Shown: one piece after another, positions 20,968 through 23,552 of the stretch
How the letters are laid out: each line of letters starts with the position of its first letter
Position numbering within the stretch: position 1 is the first letter of the stretch
NCBI GenBank assembly: GCA_905210995.1
Contig: CAJLZE010000035.1
Coordinates: 1 to 23,552, forward strand
Direction of reading: 5' to 3'
DNA from: an uncultured Anaerotruncus sp.
GTDB taxonomy: Bacteria; Bacillota; Clostridia; Oscillospirales; CAG-272
Length of the DNA stretch: 23,552 nt
Program-made: the position numbers and the translations under genes
The notes under the pieces: generated by a model
Told to the model about the DNA's origin: nothing
What the model saw: the letters and a program-made list of their open reading frames with translations, nothing else
The model's database searches: none

Positions 20968-22317
20968 ATGTACATAGCGATAGATGCCGGCAGCAGCTTT
21001 CTCAAGCTCGGGCGGCTTGACGTCGCGGGCGGCAATGTGACCGTTGCCGCAAGCGAGCGTCATGCCGTCCGCAGGACGGCTGTCGGGCAGTCATACAAAT
21101 ACGAATACGATATTGCCGGTATAGTCGGGCAGGTGCGCGACTATATCGACCGCGCCGCGACGGAGGGAGATGTCGAGGGCATACTCATCACCGCGCAGAT
21201 GCACGGATATGTGCTGAAGGACCTCCGCACCGGCAGGCTGTCGGATTATGTTTCATGGCAGGACGAGAGATGCCTTGTCACGCACGGCGACGGATCGTAT
21301 CTTGACGGGCTGCGCGCGCGCATTCCCGCCGATGTCATTGCCCGCAGCGGCATGCGGCTGAAATGCGAAATGGCGGTATGCAATCTTTATGCCGACGCGT
21401 GCGAGCGAAAGCTCGATCTTTCGGACGGCGGTTACGAGATATTCACGCTCGGCTCCTGCATAACGCAGCAGCTCTGCGGCAGAAATATAACGCACATAAC
21501 GAGCGCGGTGCCGACGGGCTTTTACGATCTGCGCGCGGGCGGCGTGCCGAACCGCGAGCTGCTCTCGATGCTCGGCATGAGCGGGCTGCACCTGCCCGAG
21601 GTCACGGATGAATTTTCGCCCTGCGGGGTGTATCACCCGGCGGGCGGCGGGGCTGCGATACCCGTTTATCCCGATGTGGGAGATCAGCAGGTGTCGATAC
21701 TCGGCGGCGGTCTTGACGGCGGCAGCCTCAATATCAACATAGGCACGGCAACGCAGATGTCCTCTGTCAGCACGGCATGGGAGCCGGGCTTTTACGACAG
21801 CATTTACGAGCTGCGTCCGTATTTCGGCGGCAGATATCTGAGGACCGTCACAAAGCTGCCGGGCGGCAGGTCGCTGCAGGTCATTGCGGACTTTTTTGCG
21901 GACGTTCTGCGCACCTTCGGTGGGAGTGAACTTTCCATGCCGCAGATATGGGACAGGGTGATGGAGCTTGCGGGCGATAAGGACGGTACGCTTGACGTAA
22001 GGACCGGCTTTTATCGCGGGCTGCTCTTCAATGAGGGTGCGATAAAGAACATATGCGCGTCAAACTTCAGCTGCCGCGAACTGGCATCGGGCGCGTTTGC
22101 GGATCTCGCACGCGTTTTTGACGATATCATTCCCGTCCTCGATGCCTCGGGCAGCGCCGGAAAGATAGTTATATGCAGCAAGTTCGGCGAGGTGATACGC
22201 AAGCATATGCGCGGGCTGCCGAACGCGCGCAGATATGACATCGGGCTTGCACCGGATGCGGAAAACAGCTTTCACGGTCTCGGGCTGCTCGTATGCCGCG
22301 GAAAGGAACGGAAATGA
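20968..22317 (+). CDS. FGGY-family carbohydrate kinase (sedoheptulokinase-like)
   Basis: This 449-residue cytoplasmic sugar kinase has the FGGY layout. The N-terminal phosphate loop is IAIDAGSSFLKLG (about 3-15), with ITAQMHG (about 74-80) and the substrate-side WQDER (about 97-101). PVYPDVGDQQVSILG follows (about 232-246; D239 is the expected catalytic base), then the second ATP loop NINIGTATQMSS (about 256-267). It would phosphorylate a sugar or polyol with ATP. The QMHG and WQDxR segments recall sedoheptulokinase-like and uncharacterised FGGY members more than glycerol or xylulose kinases. Position between a solute-binding lipoprotein and an aldolase, with a 4-bp ATGA overlap to the latter, points to one catabolic pathway. 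It has a good ribosome site (GAGAGGAG). Confidence 0.82.
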   Translation: MYIAIDAGSSFLKLGRLDVAGGNVTVAASERHAVRRTAVGQSYKYEYDIAGIVGQVRDYIDRAATEGDVEGILITAQMHGYVLKDLRTGRLSDYVSWQDERCLVTHGDGSYLDGLRARIPADVIARSGMRLKCEMAVCNLYADACERKLDLSDGGYEIFTLGSCITQQLCGRNITHITSAVPTGFYDLRAGGVPNRELLSMLGMSGLHLPEVTDEFSPCGVYHPAGGGAAIPVYPDVGDQQVSILGGGLDGGSLNINIGTATQMSSVSTAWEPGFYDSIYELRPYFGGRYLRTVTKLPGGRSLQVIADFFADVLRTFGGSELSMPQIWDRVMELAGDKDGTLDVRTGFYRGLLFNEGAIKNICASNFSCRELASGAFADLARVFDDIIPVLDASGSAGKIVICSKFGEVIRKHMRGLPNARRYDIGLAPDAENSFHGLGLLVCRGKERK

Positions 22318-23069
22318 ACGAAAATGAAAAAAATGCGGTGCTGAAGGGAAGCATGCTGAGCGAGGTCTGCTTTCCCAACATCGCAATGATGTACAAAAAT
22401 GCGGGACTCGATTTCACCATAATCGACTGCGAGCACGGAGCGTTTGATTACAGCCAGGTAGCCGCAACGGTGACGGCGTTCAGGCTCTCGGGCGTGCGGG
22501 CGATAGTCCGTATTCCCGAGATCAGGCGCGAACCGATAACGAAATATCTTGACATGGGTGCCGACGGGCTGCTGGTGCCGATGGTGAAGGACGCCGACGA
22601 TGCGAAGCGGCTCGTCGGCTTCGGCAAATACCAGCCGACGGGCAACCGCGGGCTTTCGATAAACCGAGCGCACAGCCGTTACGCCCCCGGCGACATGAAC
22701 GAATATCTTGCGGCGGCTAACCGTCGTGTACGGCTTTACGCCCAGATAGAGCTTGTGAGCGCGCTTGAGGATGTTGAGCGCATTGCCGCCGTTGACGGCA
22801 TTGACGGGATATTTGTGGGGCCTACCGATCTTTCGATGGCGCTCGGTGTGTTCAACAGACTTGATTCCCCCGTGCTGCTTGACGCCTGCCGCCGCGTGGC
22901 GGAGGCTGCCGGCGCCGCGGGCAAGGTCTCGGGCATCATAACGGGGAACGCGGGGCTTATAAGTGCCTGCCGCGCCTTCGGCATGAGCGTTTTCTGCATG
23001 GGTAGTGAAACGCGCCTGCTCTCCTCGGGGCTTTCAAACATCGCGGGCAAGCTCTCCGATATCGGGTGA
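22314..23069 (+). CDS. HpcH/HpaI-family aldolase
   Basis: This 251-residue class II pyruvate aldolase has the HpaI-like TIM-barrel motifs: IIDCEHGAFD (about 37-46, with the catalytic His at 41), VRIP (Arg66), MGADGLLVPMV (about 81-91), GNRGLSINRAH (about 110-120), QIE (Glu146) and GIFVGPTDLS (about 165-174, with Asp172). Glu and Asp would bind the divalent metal. Such enzymes split 2-keto-3-deoxy acids into pyruvate and an aldehyde, for example in L-rhamnonate or glucarate breakdown; the exact substrate is not readable. It overlaps the kinase by ATGA with AAAGGA just upstream, so both enzymes are made together. A strong bidirectional terminator follows. The ATG at 22314 is chosen; an in-frame ATG at 22293 lies inside the kinase gene. 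Confidence 0.88.
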   Translation: MNENEKNAVLKGSMLSEVCFPNIAMMYKNAGLDFTIIDCEHGAFDYSQVAATVTAFRLSGVRAIVRIPEIRREPITKYLDMGADGLLVPMVKDADDAKRLVGFGKYQPTGNRGLSINRAHSRYAPGDMNEYLAAANRRVRLYAQIELVSALEDVERIAAVDGIDGIFVGPTDLSMALGVFNRLDSPVLLDACRRVAEAAGAAGKVSGIITGNAGLISACRAFGMSVFCMGSETRLLSSGLSNIAGKLSDIG

Positions 23070-23091
23070 GCGCCGGCAGCGTGAAAGATAA

Positions 23092-23136
23092 AAAATTACC
23101 GTATGTCAACCGTCACGGTTGACATACGGTAATTTT
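23092..23136. terminator. Bidirectional terminator after the aldolase
   Basis: A perfect 21-bp inverted repeat with a TCA loop: left arm 23092-23112, right arm 23116-23136, with A and T tracts at the outer ends. It serves both the aldolase operon and the convergent GntR gene, whose stop codon (23135-23137) lies in the right arm. Confidence 0.92.
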
Positions 23137-23552
23137 ATTTTTCTTCGGATACGGAGCCTTTTTCTATCATATCCATTGCGACGAGCGCCTTTTTTAAGGC
23201 GTAGTCGTGGTGCTCGTCGAATTTGCCGAGGCAGACGTCAAGCGTATCGTTCATCAGCGACTGCACGAGCGTCATATGGCGGCTGTTGTATTCGTCGGTG
23301 AACTGCTGCCTGTAAAGCGGCACGTTTATCGAAAATATCGTATAAAGCGTCGGTGCTATCGTTGCGTAGGCATTTATCATATATCTGTTGCCCGACATTT
23401 CTATCACCGCACGGTGAAAGGCGATGTCCTCGGCAATGCCGCCGTTCTGCGCCTTGCCGTCAAGCAGCTCCATGAGCCTTATCAGCGGTGCGTATCTGCG
23501 GCGGCTTTCGAATATGTTCTTTACCGCGTTTGTTTCGATATAATGGCGGGAG
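23135..23552 (-). CDS. GntR-family (FadR/FCD) regulator, 5'-truncated by the window
   Basis: Only the C-terminal ~139 residues are present; the frame stays open to the window edge, and the internal ATG at 23473 is not the start. The visible part is an all-helical FCD ligand-binding domain with EDIAFHRAVIEMSGNRYM (the D..FH......GN signature), then YNSRHMTLVQSLM and GKFDEHHDYALKK. The Asp and His residues match the FCD metal/ligand site of FadR-subfamily GntR proteins. The missing N-terminus should be the winged helix. FCD regulators often control sugar-acid catabolism (UxuR, ExuR, NanR, GntR), so this one is the likely sensor for the adjacent island and the operator boxes at 15355-15464 and 16674-16692. 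Confidence 0.85.
   Translation of the reverse strand, partial: SRHYIETNAVKNIFESRRRYAPLIRLMELLDGKAQNGGIAEDIAFHRAVIEMSGNRYMINAYATIAPTLYTIFSINVPLYRQQFTDEYNSRHMTLVQSLMNDTLDVCLGKFDEHHDYALKKALVAMDMIEKGSVSEEK

Overview
The window looks like chromosomal DNA of a low-to-mid-GC Gram-positive anaerobe of the Clostridia, probably an uncultured gut-type Oscillospirales or Christensenellales relative. The evidence is strong GGAGG ribosome sites, consensus sigma-A promoters with 16-18 bp spacers, many intrinsic terminators, four ATGA stop/start overlaps, lipoproteins with typical Firmicutes linkers, a sortase-like wall anchor, and families common in Clostridia (MurNAc kinase plus MurQ, a fused choline kinase/cytidylyltransferase, EutH, DUF4367-type anti-sigma). 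The lineage is inferred from style and gene content only. I see no rRNA, tRNA, CRISPR array, transposase or phage gene.

Layout. 1-445 is non-coding and made of short tandem and hairpin repeats. 446-4507 holds a GNAT acetyltransferase, a metallo-beta-lactamase-fold/alpha-beta hydrolase pair behind a long structured leader, and an ECF sigma/anti-sigma pair. 4646-5086 is a small secreted protein. 5156-8085 (minus) is an EutH-type permease coupled to a three-domain wHTH-LicC-LicA protein, which suggests uptake and CDP-activation of choline or ethanolamine for decorating a surface polymer. Divergent from it, 8282-10076 encodes a BadF-family amino-sugar kinase and MurQ (peptidoglycan recycling). 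10136-11449 (minus) is a lipoprotein with a propeller-like C-terminal half. 11613-14242 (minus) is a small Cys/Asp-rich protein, a LysR regulator and a MATE transporter. They are divergent from a second, paralogous LysR gene (14443-15342), and the two promoters share one palindromic -10 element.

15343-23552 reads as a compact carbohydrate-use island. A regulatory region with four GntR-like operator boxes precedes a sialidase/BNR-fold protein without a signal peptide. A fifth box precedes a run of genes encoding a wall-anchored lamin-tail-domain protein, a beta-helix lipoprotein, a solute-binding lipoprotein, an FGGY-family sugar kinase and an HpcH/HpaI aldolase. A convergent, 5'-truncated GntR/FCD regulator at the window end is the obvious candidate to read those boxes. 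The surface proteins could bind or process a glycan, with the kinase and aldolase acting on the imported product. No ABC permease is present, so import must be completed elsewhere.
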